DNA of 64,000 nt from Tillandsia leiboldiana. Taxonomy: Eukaryota; Streptophyta; Magnoliopsida; Poales; Bromeliaceae. This document shows, one piece after another, positions 38,405 to 49,404 of the stretch. Below the pieces are notes generated by a model. The model was not told where the DNA came from. It saw only the letters and a list, made by a program, of their open reading frames with translations, and did not search any database. The translations under genes and the position numbers were made by a program. The stretch is taken from the NCBI GenBank assembly GCA_029204045.2, contig CM055081.1, positions 9,849,445 to 9,913,444 of the forward strand, written 5' to 3'. The number at the start of each line of letters is the position of its first letter. The first letter of the stretch is position 1.

Positions 38405-38575
38405 GAGAAGTGCTAGGTGTACACCCCCAAATGGGGTGTACATCCTACACCCGCCCATCCTAGGGTGGGTGTTCATCCACTCGTCACTCGATGTGACGAG
38501 TGGAATTCACCCACCCCTAGGATGGGGTGGGTGTAAGATGTACACCCCATTTGGGGTGTACATCTAGCATTTTCC
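38405..38575. mobile_element. Foldback MITE with 9-bp TSD (Mutator-like), copy 1
   Basis: 171 bases between perfect 9-base direct repeats TATATATAA (38396-38404 and 38576-38584). Almost the whole element is an inverted repeat: it begins GAGAAGTGCTAGGTGTACAC and its reverse complement begins GGAAAATGCTAGATGTACAC. Each arm contains a smaller palindrome built from GTACACCCC and GGGGTGTAC. No coding capacity. A 9-base TSD is the hallmark of Mutator-type transposases, which would have to act in trans. Confidence 0.93.
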
Positions 38576-38584
38576 TATATATAA

Positions 38585-39155
38585 TACTGCATTTATGGCA
38601 CATTTGGTTCAGAAAAAAAAATCAAAATCAAAATAGAAATAAAAATAGATTAAAATATTCGAAAAAGAAAGAATACAAATAATGATTTATGTGGTTTATA
38701 AGAAGAATCAAAATTAGAATCGTAATCACGTCCAAATTAAAATTCAAAACAAAAAATTATTATTGTTAATTTTTTTAATCAAAATTTGAACTTACAATTT
38801 GAATTTATAATTCAAAATTAAGGCCAATTTCAATATTTAAATTTAAAACTATAAATTTATATTTATATTTATATTTCAAATTTAGTTTTAAAATTATAAT
38901 TTAATCTAATAAATTTATTTAATTTATATTTAAATTTAAATAATTATCAGTAAAAAAAAATTAATTATTTTCGAATCAAAGGCAATTAATATTTTTTGAG
39001 AAATTCAAATTCCGGAGAATAAAATTCGAAAAAGCCTAATCCCTCAATCAAAATACAAACAATAAAAATAATTTATTTTATTTTTTATTTCAAGTATGAA
39101 ATACTTTAAGTCAAACACATTCATAAATTTACTATATATCAAGCTATATATCAAG

Positions 39156-39250
<95 letters not shown>

Positions 39251-40700
39251 CTCATTCAATAGAAGACATATATTACTATAAGAAATTTAATATTTATGGA
39301 TATATATTTTTTAATATTTAAAAATATTTTAATATAATTTAATGTTATATTTAAAAATATCGATTAAAATATTGATAAATAAAAAATCGTCATATATATA
39401 TATAATAATACGTAGGTTAAATATCAATAAAATATATTTTAATATTTTAAAATATTAAAAAATTAAAAATAATAAAAATAAAAATAATATTTATTATTTT
39501 ATTATATTATAGAAATAATTATTAAAAATATTTTTTTCACGCGTCGTGTGAAAGACGTCTATACGTCTATTTTTAGTGTATATACGAGAAAAATTCTAAA
39601 ATAGAGATGATATCATAAATCATAAATCATAAATCATAAATCATAAATAATAATAAAGCTAGTGAGAATAATATTGAAGGATAAGATCGATTAGATAAGT
39701 AGGAAAGTAACAATGGCGGTTTAGTTAGTCACGTTATATACGTGGAACATTCGAGAGAGAACGAGAGAAATTTAACTCTACTCTCTCTCACTCACTCTCT
39801 CTCTCTCTCTCTCTTTCTCTCTTATATTCTCATGTGGCTCTTAAATTTATTTAAAGCAAAGGCAAGTAAAAGCGAAATCGAGTGACACTGCATAATGGAA
39901 TTGGTAAATAATTTTAAAAGATAAATATAAGTATTTAATCTCTAAATTAAAATTTTAATTATTTATATGTTTCAGCTGAATTTATTTTTAAAAAATAAAT
40001 AAAATAAATAATATGTTAAACTTGTTTATAAAAATTTTAAAAAATTATGAGCATAAGGTCCAGTACAATAATTGTGATACAATTAGAAATGAATAAATCA
40101 TTAGTGTTCCCACCATAAAACAACAGTACAAATGCATGCATCAAAATTTAATTTAATTATATTATTATTACATCAATTGTTAGAAATAATAACACCAATT
40201 AATGAATCAATAACTGTTATAGATGGATTAGTGTAGAAAAATCTAGAATCTTGTTTCAAAGCCAATAATAATAATCATCATCATTATTTATAAACATAAA
40301 TGAATATACATACACATAATTATGGATTCAGTTATAATTAATATTATCTCTTAAATTATATTATTTTATAAAATATTTATTAAATTTTTAAAAGTTATTA
40401 TTATTTTAATCACGTATTATTATTATTATTATTTAAAAGCCATAAATTTAATAGCATAAACAAAAATGATAGCTTATTATATTATTATGTGTTATTATTA
40501 AATTAAATATTAAATTAAACTGATTATCGTACCCGGGACGAGATATTCCGGATATCTCGGCATACGCCAATGGCCATTTTCCAAGGGCAGAATCGTAATT
40601 TCACTCGCGCGGCCAGCGATAGCGACGAGCGGAGTTAACGGACGTTTTCGACGGAGAGATGACGGGAGAGGCGAACGCGTGGGTCGGTTAACGTACACGG
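38585..40700. other. Very AT-rich intergenic region
   Basis: No gene. Contains a (TA)n array of about 88 bases at 39156-39243, a CT tract at about 39781-39825 and a decayed SINE-like segment (about 39885-40030). GC rises sharply from about 40530 at the metallothionein promoter. Confidence 0.55.
39885..40030 (+). mobile_element. Decayed SINE-like segment (possible)
   Basis: TTTCAGCTGAATTTATTTTT followed by AAAAATAAATAAAATAAATA and ATATGTTAAAC aligns by eye with the tail of the SINE at 47244-47404 (TTCCAGCTAAGTTTATTTAA, then AAACGAAACGGGTAACATAC). The upstream part (ATGGAATTGG, CTCTAAATTAAAATTTTAATT) aligns loosely with the tRNA-like head. Divergence is high and AT-richness makes chance similarity possible. 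Confidence 0.3.
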
Positions 40701-40730
40701 CGGGGATTTCCCGAGGAATAGGATTACCGA

Positions 40731-40782
40731 CACGTGGACGGTGGATATCATCTCTCTCCCCACCCTCGCGCTCCTATAAATA
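40731..40782 (+). promoter_or_regulatory. Metallothionein promoter: G-box and TATA box
   Basis: A CACGTG G-box (40731-40736, within GACACGTGGAC, an ABRE-like context) stands 38 bases upstream of a TATAAATA box (40775-40782). Transcription would start near 40805-40812, giving a leader of about 105 bases to the ATG at 40915. The region from about 40530 to 40800 is GC-rich inside AT-rich surroundings. ACGTG elements are commonly linked to ABA and stress response; that is inference here. Confidence 0.75.
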
Positions 40783-40914
40783 GCGCTCCTGGGCCTCGCT
40801 CCGTAGAAACAGAAACAGAAAGAGAAATTAAGTCGTTTGTTTTTTAGAGAAATTCATTTTCACTCTCATTTCATTTTCTGTGGTGTGAGGGAAAAAAACC
40901 AAAAACCAAAAACA

Positions 40915-41593
40915 ATGTCGTGCTGTGGTGGGAATTGCGGGTGCGGATCCGGGTGCAACTGTGGGAGTGGATGCGGAGGGTATGTTTATGCTGATGATTT
41001 TAATTATTATACAATTAATTTTGTTTTATTTTATGTGTTTTGTGATGTATCAATTTAGCGGTAAAAATTGCTTGTTTTTTTTATGATTTTTTTTAAAAAA
41101 AATAAAAAATAAAAAAACTTTTTTTTAACATGATATGGTTTTTTTGGGGTGGGGGTGCAGGTGCAAGATGTACCCTGACCTGGGCGAGGAGAAGAGCTTC
41201 ACTGCTCAAACCATGATCATGGGGGTTGCGCCTCAGAAGGAGTATGTTAATTTAATTTTTTTTTTGCATCTTCTTTTCTTTCATTAGATCGATTTTTTAG
41301 TCTATTTTATCCAAAAATTATGTTAAAAATTTATACATATAATAATATTTTTCTAATGATTTAAATAATGAGAAAATAATAAATTTAATAGTTACTTAAG
41401 ATGATTAACGGACTACTATTACTGGCTTCTTGTAAAATCGAGTTTTGATAACACAGAAAAGCTAATCTGCACGAGTTGGTTTCTCTCGTACGTTTGCAGG
41501 CATATTGAGGGGTTTGAGGTGGCTGCTGGATCCGAGAATGGTGGGTGCAAGTGTGGATCCAACTGCACCTGCGATCCCTGCAACTGCAAATGA
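40915..41593 (+). CDS. Type 2 metallothionein
   Basis: Three exons (40915-40979, 41161-41241, 41500-41593) join to 79 residues. The N-terminal Cys cluster begins [20 protein letters not shown], with the CC pair typical of type 2 plant metallothioneins. The Cys-free spacer contains [20 protein letters not shown]. The C-terminal cluster [16 protein letters not shown] ends the protein. Type 2 metallothioneins bind copper and zinc in the cytosol and buffer metals and oxidative stress. Introns interrupt codons after GG and GA in phase 2. The promoter has a clear TATA and G-box. The 3' UTR probably runs several hundred bases (to about 42000); the 122-residue open frame within it has no support. Confidence 0.97.
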
Positions 41594-42403
41594 GGAGAAG
41601 CATATCCTAAATAGGAGTAAGAGAGAGAGAGAGAGGGGATCATGGGAATGAGATGATGCAGTGGTCGATCGGGTTTGTGTTTTACTAGTAGGTTTGTGTG
41701 TTTGGTGTTGTGTGTGGTGTGTTTATTTTAGTGCAGCATATAGTGATGAGGGGGGGAATAACCATATAACTAATCCACATACTGTGGATGTGTTTGCCTC
41801 CTTGTGTTTCTGTTTCTGTATGCTTATTATAGCGAGTACTATGTGTATGGGTGATGGTTTCTCTCTCTCTTTTAAGCGAAGGAGAATAAATACTTTTACC
41901 TATCTCTTTGCTTTTTACTTGTGTTGGTGCTTTGCTGGATTACTAGTATTTCTATTTGGTTTCACTATGGTCACAAATCGAGTTCTTATGCTCTTCTCTA
42001 GCTATAATATGTTTCCTAAAATTTTATAATGGATACAGTTCACCCAACTAATTATTTTAATATTAGCCCATCAAAACAATTTTTTTAACTTAAAACCTTA
42101 CACAAAGTCATACATAAGAAAATATGGTGGGCCTTTTCTTAAAATTTTTTAAGAAGAAAAAAAAAAAAAAAAAAAGGAGGCATCTTTGCCGTAGTAAATA
42201 TCTGTTGCAAGAAAACAAAAGTCTAGGGTGGTGGGTGGCATGTCGCTGTTCCTCAATAAAGAGATAGTGATGTAAAGTGTTTGTATCGATCAATAACCTG
42301 GGGACTGCAGGCGATGGCACAGTTTCCGTGGAGCAAATCTTTATGGTCATTATTTTCTACTGAAAACGTCACATACAGATGATGGCTATGTTATTTTTAA
42401 AAA
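41594..42403. other. Metallothionein 3' flank
   Basis: Probable 3' UTR followed by AT-rich spacer, with a GA run at about 41623-41635 and an A run at about 42155-42175. Nothing else recognised before the MITE at 42404. Confidence 0.5.
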
Positions 42404-42575
42404 GGAAAATGCTATGTGTACACCCCTTTCGGGGTGTACATCATACACCCCACCCATCTAAGGGTGGGGGTGTGATGATGGGTCACTTGATGTGATCCGT
42501 AAAAAGTATCGTCATCATTAAAATGGTGGAGGTGTATGATGTACACCCTTTCGGGGTGTACAGGTAGCATTGCTC
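42404..42575. mobile_element. Foldback MITE with 9-bp TSD (Mutator-like), copy 2
   Basis: 172 bases between perfect TTTTAAAAA repeats (42395-42403, 42576-42584). Starts GGAAAATGCTATGTGTACAC; the reverse complement of its end starts GAGCAATGCTACCTGTACAC. Nearly identical to the reverse complement of copy 4 at 61517-61688. The flanking DNA on both sides is AT-rich. No coding capacity. Confidence 0.93.
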
Positions 42576-42584
42576 TTTTAAAAA

Positions 42585-43016
42585 TATCAAATATTTTGAT
42601 CAATCTTCTTATTTTTAATTATACTATTTCCTCCATTATCCACTTAATTCTAAAAATTTATTATTATTATTCTAATTATATAATAAATTTCCATCTGCAG
42701 GACCATAGGAGAGCTCAATTCAATGGGTACAGATGAGATAACAGGAAAGCAAAATTAACTCCAGCTGCTTCTATAAAAATTTTAATAAATGCCTCAATGA
42801 TGTATTAGGATATCATGTTTGCAGAGACTAAAGCATTTCTGAGAATCAAAAGCATAGTCAGCTTCTACAGATCTCATCTAAATCTTAACTCTGAAAAAAC
42901 AGAAAGCATGGATACTGATTGTAGCAGAAGAGAGAAGAGAGTAACAGGGAGTTGGAGAAGACGAGCTCTGCTCATGATAAATATAGGATGGGGAATTATA
43001 TTACAAGTTGTTTTCA
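42585..43016. other. Intergenic, 3' side of the OEP16 gene
   Basis: No gene recognised. The last part should contain the 3' UTR of the minus-strand OEP16 gene that ends at 43017. Confidence 0.45.
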
Positions 43017-44542
43017 TCAAGTCAAGTAATTGACAAGCTCCGCGGCGGTGGCCACGGCACCTGCTGTTATGGCATCCCTGATAACCTTGTCCCTGCCGTT
43101 GTTGCTCGCGGCTGATACGAGCGCCCCTGTTAGGGCACCTCCAAGCATCGCATTCTTCTGCACCGCGTGAAATTTGAACGATGAGACTATGCCAATGAAC
43201 AATAAACGTTTAAGTTATACAGAGAAAATTCGGAATTATGAAGATTGATGGATAGCTTTTCTTTATTTTATACATGTATTTATACTGAGTAAGTTCTTTT
43301 CCTACTTGGCTCATTGTTTGTATCTCCCCTAGCTTTCGGTCTCGGTAATAAATGTACGGAGTAAATCGCAATATGCAGGTACCATGTATTTGGCATTGTA
43401 TACAACGAAATGATCTTATATTTCTAATTATCCATGTATATATCATCATCTCCATTTTCAAATAGCCCTTAAGCAAAGGCTCTGCGGAGCCTTACTCTAA
43501 TTAAGCAGCACTCTCATCTTGCTTATTTGCAGCACAAGTAAAGTAAAAGTTTCAATACTCGCGAGCTTGCTACAAGCGATTGGAGAAACTTACACAACAT
43601 AGTGTACAACGATTGCAAATGACTTGCTTTGAGAGCCATTGCCATATCACGCAATTAAACATACTATTATTTCAGAAAAAGAAGAACAAAACAAACTTAA
43701 TTTTACCCTATAGAAGTTACTTTCTTGGCAGTAAAGTTAATCTGATTTACGCTAACAAACTCTTAAGTCGTCCATGCTTGAACCCAAAAAGTGAAAAGAA
43801 ACAAGAACGAGCTGCAGCATTGAAAAATTAGATATTACCCAATCCCTGGTGCCACGGATCCTTTCCATTCCATACTCCATTCCAACATACACTCCAGCTA
43901 CAGTCCCTGCATGAAAAACACAACCACAAGAGAAAAATAGAAAATATGCATGGAAGACAAAAGGTAAACACTGCAAATAAGGATAAAGAATTTGCAGCCG
44001 CATGTACAAAGTAGAGGACATCAAAATCTTAATGGCAGTCTTACCCCAGTATGCTCCCTCTTTACACATTTTCTTCATCTGCATTTAAAGCAAGTAAAAA
44101 TCACTTCTTCCCAACACTTCCCCTCACAATTAAGTTGCAACCATAACATTTCATTTCTATGGCATTTATACATATGAGGGTTATAATACATCATAAGCAT
44201 GGCGAACTTCTAGCTTAAACAAATTTTAGTTCACGTGCACCCTGTTGGCTATTTATTTATGGGTTAAAAATAGGTTCAACTTCCTGCCCGTGACAATAGG
44301 TCCAGGAGACTAATAAGTGGAGTTGGGTGAGCCCAATAAGTTGAGTGGGGCTGCGGTCCACAATAGACCTAACGGCAAGAGGCCCAACAATAGACCCAAC
44401 GTCCAGGTGGGTTGAGTCCGGTCGAGACCCGTGGGCGCTGTGTCTGTACGCTTTAAGTGAATTGGTTGCGTATTTCTAACAGCTCGAGCTTTTGGGATTA
44501 ATGGTTAGCGCCAACGATCCAACACGCCCAACGGGGAATACA

Positions 44543-44588
<46 letters not shown>

Positions 44589-45586
44589 TAGTTTGCCTAG
44601 TCATAACACAACCAAATATACTTGAGTATATTCACTAATGCAATGCGCTAATATATCGTTACAAAAATTCTCTACAAAAAAATTCATGAAACCAATCACA
44701 AAACACTTACTGCATCCTCAAATTTGCCTTTCGAAATGCTACCTACACAGAAATGGAGAAAAATAATAAGATACTCTGTTCTGAAAGAAAAATATAACTA
44801 TGTGATTTCATGATGACTAAAGATAACCATAAGCTGCAGAAAATAACTGCAGAGCAAGCACACCAATTATTCATTCAGGAAAATTCACCATTCACCAGAT
44901 TCTGTTGTATTTAATTTAAAACCATTGCTATTACTCTCTGCTCTCTCTTTCGCAAGCAAACAATGTGCATCAAAGTTAATGACTAAAAATTCACCACTAG
45001 ATTTTCTTCTTCTCTTTATCCATGTATTTAATTTTCTCTCCAGTATTAATTATCATCACTAACCACACACACCTCCACCACAAACATCAAAGGTGATCAT
45101 ATTCATCAGCATTTACGTGCATTCGAAAATGCTATCCATGACAAGAACAAAAATTAACCACAATTCATCATAGCAACTTAAACATCGATTCCTATCCCGG
45201 CTATTCATAGTTTTACCCATCAACCACGAAATCCACGGATCTAGAGCGCGATCACAACCAAATCCCACCATTAATTGATTAGAACAAGGGTAACGCGCAT
45301 CAACAAACCTTTCCTGAGGCAATCGTAGGTCTCCTCCGCAAGCACCTTGGATGCCCCAACCTGCGAATCGACACGGATCTTCGTAGAATCAGTAAAATCG
45401 ACTTGTGCGCGGATCGAAAATCGAAAGTTGAGATTGAAGGGGACGAGAGGGGAAGACGATCGAGGTTCCTACAGCTCCGATCTTGAGGAACCCATCGACG
45501 GTGCGGTTGAAGAAGGGGTTGCCCATGTCGATGGCGAACTCCATCTTCGGGGAGGAGAAGGAGCCCACGAACACGCTCCTCGGCAT
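43017..45586 (-). CDS. OEP16: Outer envelope pore protein 16, chloroplast (OEP16)
   Basis: Six exons join exactly to 146 residues: 45473-45586, 45309-45360, 44711-44742, 44045-44078, 43839-43906 and 43017-43157. The protein starts MPRSVFVGSFSSPKMEFAID and contains MGNPFFNRTVDGFLKIGA, KKMCKEGAYWGTVAGVYVGM, EYGMERIRGTRDW, GALTGALVSAASNN and ends AELVNYLT. This is the OEP16 branch of the Tim17/Tim22/Tim23/PRAT family: four helical membrane segments forming a cation-selective, amino-acid-permeable channel in the chloroplast outer envelope, also tied to PORA import. Length matches known OEP16 (about 144-148). No cleavable transit peptide is seen or expected. Two exons are only 32 and 34 bases. The leader contains (GA)n at 45616-45641. 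Intron 3 carries inserted repeat sequence. Confidence 0.96.
44260..44524 (-). mobile_element. Possible LTR-retrotransposon fragment in OEP16 intron 3
   Basis: A GC-richer insert inside the AT-rich intron. Its minus-strand reading starts TGTTGGATCG and includes CCCAAAAGCTCGAGCTGTTA, a block of the type seen near the starts of plant Copia LTRs. No second LTR, no target duplication and no coding sequence is seen; the left edge is not defined. A (TA)n array follows at about 44545-44586. Confidence 0.35.
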
Positions 45587-45615
45587 CTTCGAACCCTCGC
45601 TCGTGGATCCCGCGT

Positions 45616-45641
45616 AGAGAGAGAGAGAGAGAGAGAGAGAT
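45616..45641. repeat. (GA)n in the OEP16 leader
   Basis: About 26 bases of GA on the plus strand, 30 bases upstream of the minus-strand ATG at 45586, so CT-rich in the transcript leader. A second GA-rich patch follows at about 45704-45735. Confidence 0.75.
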
Positions 45642-46733
45642 GAGACGCGCGAGCTCCAACGAAGCTACTGTATACTACTTCTGCTATACAAATATACTGA
45701 TGGAGAGAGAGTGAGAGAGAGCGATAGAGAGAGGAACGAGGGACTCGTGAATCGACCGGAGATGAGGACAAGTGTACGCTTCATAGTGCACATTGCACAA
45801 CGATGACGCCGTGAATTTTAATGGGCCGGGCTTAGAATGATAACGTCTCATTTCGGCCCGTCATTTACTATTATCTCACGGCCTAATATAGGCCTCGGCC
45901 CGGTTTCGGCCCATTAAAACCCAATATGTGTGGGCTAAAAAGCGTTACTATAACTACAAGTAATAGCAATGTTTTAAAAACTGGGATGAACATGCTTAGT
46001 CTTCTGAATTTATTGTCGTGGAACAAAAAATTAAATTTATTTTTAATTCGTAAATAAATAACCAAGAACATAGACTCGAAAATATTACCGTATCAAATAT
46101 CACGTCAACATGACAAAATAAATATTTAATTATTATTTTTAATTTTGTTATGCAGAATAAATATATGTATATTATTATTTTAGTATCTCCTGAAACTTAG
46201 TGGGCTGGAGATATCAGGCACCAGAGAACCCATAAAATTTCTCACCAGCAATATTTTCTGCTACGTAAATGAATGGACTAAAATCTCCTACCAGAATCAA
46301 CTTTGCATCATCTTGAAAACTCAAATCAGTATCTTAATAACTATTCATTCATAGAATACCTTCACAACCTAATTAATTAATTAATGGTTGCTGTGTACAT
46401 AGTGCATGCAGATTCACTGCATAAACATTCTAATGATCCGATCCCCCTGGAAACACTACTCAATCCATTGATTTAATTAATAATCACCATCAAGTACTTA
46501 ATCACACATGTTATAAAGCGACGTTGATCACCTTTTATACTGTTTTGATGACATCGATTTTCATCACGCTGACGCAATTAGCACATTTATATATGTATGT
46601 ATTTATTATTGACTAGGCATTAATTTTGTCTTGGATTTTTCGCAACAAATTAATTATCACTTTTTATTATATATGAGAAAATTTTGTTTGTCTTAAGTAT
46701 GACTAGAATAAGCAAATACAATATATGATGTCC

Positions 46734-46795
<62 letters not shown>

Positions 46796-46992
46796 TTTAT
46801 ATGTTTTTAAAAATACAAGCATATTTATACTTGTAAATTCTTTATCATTAAATTTGTATTAAACTTTGTGTTTTTTATTTTATCTTTCTCTTTCTTTAGT
46901 TGACTTTATAAATACACGAATTTTAATACAAATCTGATGCTAAAAAATTTACAAGTATTAATAAACTTATATTTTTAAAAATATATAAACTC

Positions 46993-47060
<68 letters not shown>
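46734..47060. mobile_element. Foldback MITE between microsatellites (copy E5)
   Basis: Left border (TA)n at 46734-46751 plus (GA)n to about 46790; right border (TA)n at about 46996-47060. Ends are inverted: TAGAGTTTATATGTTTTTAA on the left against ATATATAAACTCTA on the right; TACTTGTAAATTCTTTATCA against AAAAAATTTACAAGTA; TTTGTATTAAA against TTTTAATACAAA. About 205 bases, no coding capacity. Confidence 0.7.
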
Positions 47061-47062
<2 letters not shown>

Positions 47063-47243
47063 CATCTTTCTTACATGTGACTGTTAGTTTGACTTATTCT
47101 CTGGGACATGCATCGATCATCATATTATTATTATAATAACAATAAATGTTAATTATACATTATATGTTGAAAAAATCATTGGTCATTATATGAATGAACA
47201 GATCCAGCATATATAAATCTTCAGTATAAATCAGAACTTAAAT

Positions 47244-47404
47244 ATCAACCGTTCCTAATACAAGTGTCAAAAGGCTTGGTGGTTGATACTCGTAATCTGA
47301 GTTTAAAATCTAGTTGCTTCACATTTCCAGCTAAGTTTATTTAAAAAATAAACGAAACGGGTAACATACTATCTTTCTCTAAAAAAAAAAAAAAAAAAAA
47401 AAAA
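47244..47404 (+). mobile_element. SINE, copy A, with A-tail
   Basis: About 137 bases plus 24 As. It matches the reverse complement of 49240-49387 over its whole length. Head: ATCAACCGTTCCTAATACAA, then GTGTCAAAAGGCTTGGTGG and GGTTGATACTCGTAATCTGA, which occupy the places of tRNA A and B boxes. Tail: CAGCTAAGTTTATTTAAAAA, AACGAAACGGGTAACATACT, ATCTTTCTCT, then As. The tail resembles the 3' end of the LINEs in this window. No clear target duplication. Confidence 0.75.
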
Positions 47405-47954
47405 TTAATTTGTATACAAATATGAACTATATCTTGACTTGCATCTATGATAGGCCTTACTGGGTAAAAAATAATAATAATAAGGCACCTCCTTCGCAAT
47501 TAGGTACATATGTGCCATATTTTTTATAGAATTAATAATTATAATGTAATCAGACGTTGCTAGTTTGAAAACTTATAACTAATAATATTTTTTTACAAAT
47601 TTTTTTATTTAAAATTATTATAACAGTTTTAGTTTAATAGTTTCCATTCAATACCTCGGAATTAATATGTGACCTACTTATTATCATGAGATAAGAGAGA
47701 GAGAGAGAGAGTAGATTGGACTTCTGATGATAACTGAATTTTTAATATTATGTATGATTCTGAATTGATTTCCTGATTACAATTTAAGCTCTATTTTAAT
47801 TTATACGTATTTACTATTTAATAATATAAATTAATATAAAATATTCATGACATGACACATTCAATCTCTATTGAGCACACTGGTGGTGAATACATTGTTT
47901 ACTGTTTTGACTGTTTTCTATTACATCAATCTCTTTAGATACCACTCGTGTGTT

Positions 47955-47987
<33 letters not shown>

Positions 47988-48569
47988 GGGGGAGTCAAAA
48001 TGTAGGCGCCTAACACTGCCTAAAAACAAGTGGGTGGGGGTGAGAGAAATAAAAAAGGCTAAGGCTGTGTCACATGCATGGAAAGAAGCCATGTTGTGTG
48101 GCTTTGAACAAGTCCAACTACATTATATTAATCAGGACACTGTTTGTATAACGAATACCTGCCCCCACCCTCATCACCTTAATTAACTTTTCCTTCGTCA
48201 ATGAACGTATAGAATAGAATGGACCACAACAAGCTAGGTCAACACTCACGGGCATGTGTCATATAAGTCAAAATCGTTTCCACACCTTGCAATTTTCTTC
48301 TTACTAACAAAAAGAACACAACTACGTACTTTAATAAAAAAAAAAAAAAAAAAAAAGGAAAAAAAAAAAAAAAAAGGGGAGGAAGTCCAATGAACATGCA
48401 CTGCATTAAATGAATTCTATCGACGTGATCTTCTAACCAACCATATTACTATTCACATGCCAACTTAGGACGTTGGTAATCGCAACGAGCAATGAAAATA
48501 AATATTTTAACCACCAAACAAGAACTTGTGCTGTATTAAACAATAATTTTTTAAAAGATAACATTATAT

Positions 48570-48790
48570 ATAGAGAAAGAGATGGGGCTCAGCTATCAAG
48601 TATTTAGTGTTATTAAATTTTTTACCGATAAATTAATTTGTTTGATCATTTTTTATTTATAAGATCATACGATTTTTTCAACCACTTATTAAATTTAATA
48701 GCTCATTATCATTCTAGTACATTTCTTCGTTCAAGCGTCACAAATCTAATAATATTAAAGATTTATTACTATCAATAGTATATGCAGCAG
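48570..48790 (-). mobile_element. Decayed relative of the TA-microsatellite foldback family (copy E6)
   Basis: On the minus strand, ATGTACTAGAATGATAATGA, then ATTTAATAAGTGGTTGAA aligns with the centre of copies E1-E3. The ends, CTCAGCTATCAAGTATTTAG and ACTATCAATAGTATATG, recall GTGCTATCAAG and CGATAGTA of copy E2. Bordering TA arrays are reduced to TATATATAG on one side. Classification rests on eye alignment. Confidence 0.45.
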
Positions 48791-49222
48791 CGGTGCACAT
48801 GGAGATGTTCGGGGCATGTTTGTCTACCATCTGGTCCATCTCCAGTTAATTACATTTATCTTTTGATGGGCAATGATAATTGAATACTGAATAATTACGC
48901 GGTTAATTATATGCTTGACTATGCACCACAATCAAATGCGTACAACCTTGTTCTCTAAACATCAAGTGGAACTACAAAAATCCCAGCCATTTACCCCAAA
49001 CTATATATGGCTTTGCATTCGTATTCAAAGCGGATAGCTACAAAAGTGTGCATATTCATATTCATATTCATATCCATATCTATATTTAATATCAAATTAT
49101 TATGAATCTTCGATTAATTTCTTTATAATATCCCCTGCCCAAAGGGACAATTACATCTCAAAACTCATCTGTCTCTCCGCGGACAGCACCCATGTGCAAC
49201 AAAAGCCTAATCCACTCATTTC

Positions 49223-49404
49223 TTTTAGATTTTTATTTTTATTTTTTTTAAGAGAAAGATAGTATGCTACCCGCTTCGTTTATTTTTTAAATAAACTTAG
49301 CTGGAAATGTGAAGTAACTAGACTTTAAACTCGGGTCTCGAATATCAACCACCAAACCCTTTGCCATTTGCATTAGGGATGGTTGATTTTAAATTTTTAT
49401 TTTT
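49223..49404 (-). mobile_element. SINE, copy B, with imperfect 18-bp target duplication
   Basis: Minus-strand SINE at about 49241-49386. Its head contains AATGGCAAAGGGTTTGGTGG (A-box-like) and GGTTGATATTCGAGACCCGA (B-box-like, near GTTCGANNC). Its tail reads CAGCTAAGTTTATTTAAAAA, then AACGAAGCGGGTAGCATACT, ATCTTTCTCTT, then As. Flanks TTTTAGATTTTTATTTTT (49223-49240) and TTTTAAATTTTTATTTTT (49387-49404) form a candidate target duplication with one mismatch. AT-rich flanks make this duplication likely but not certain. Confidence 0.72.

Noticed and set aside
32685..39281. Open frames rich in IYIYIY repeats (for example 32685-32900, 33355-33567, 39044-39259)
   Set aside because: They are translations of (TA)n microsatellites; no gene signal around them.
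41661..42029. 122-residue hydrophobic frame after the metallothionein gene
   Set aside because: Lies in the probable 3' UTR; low-complexity Cys/Phe/Leu sequence with no domain.
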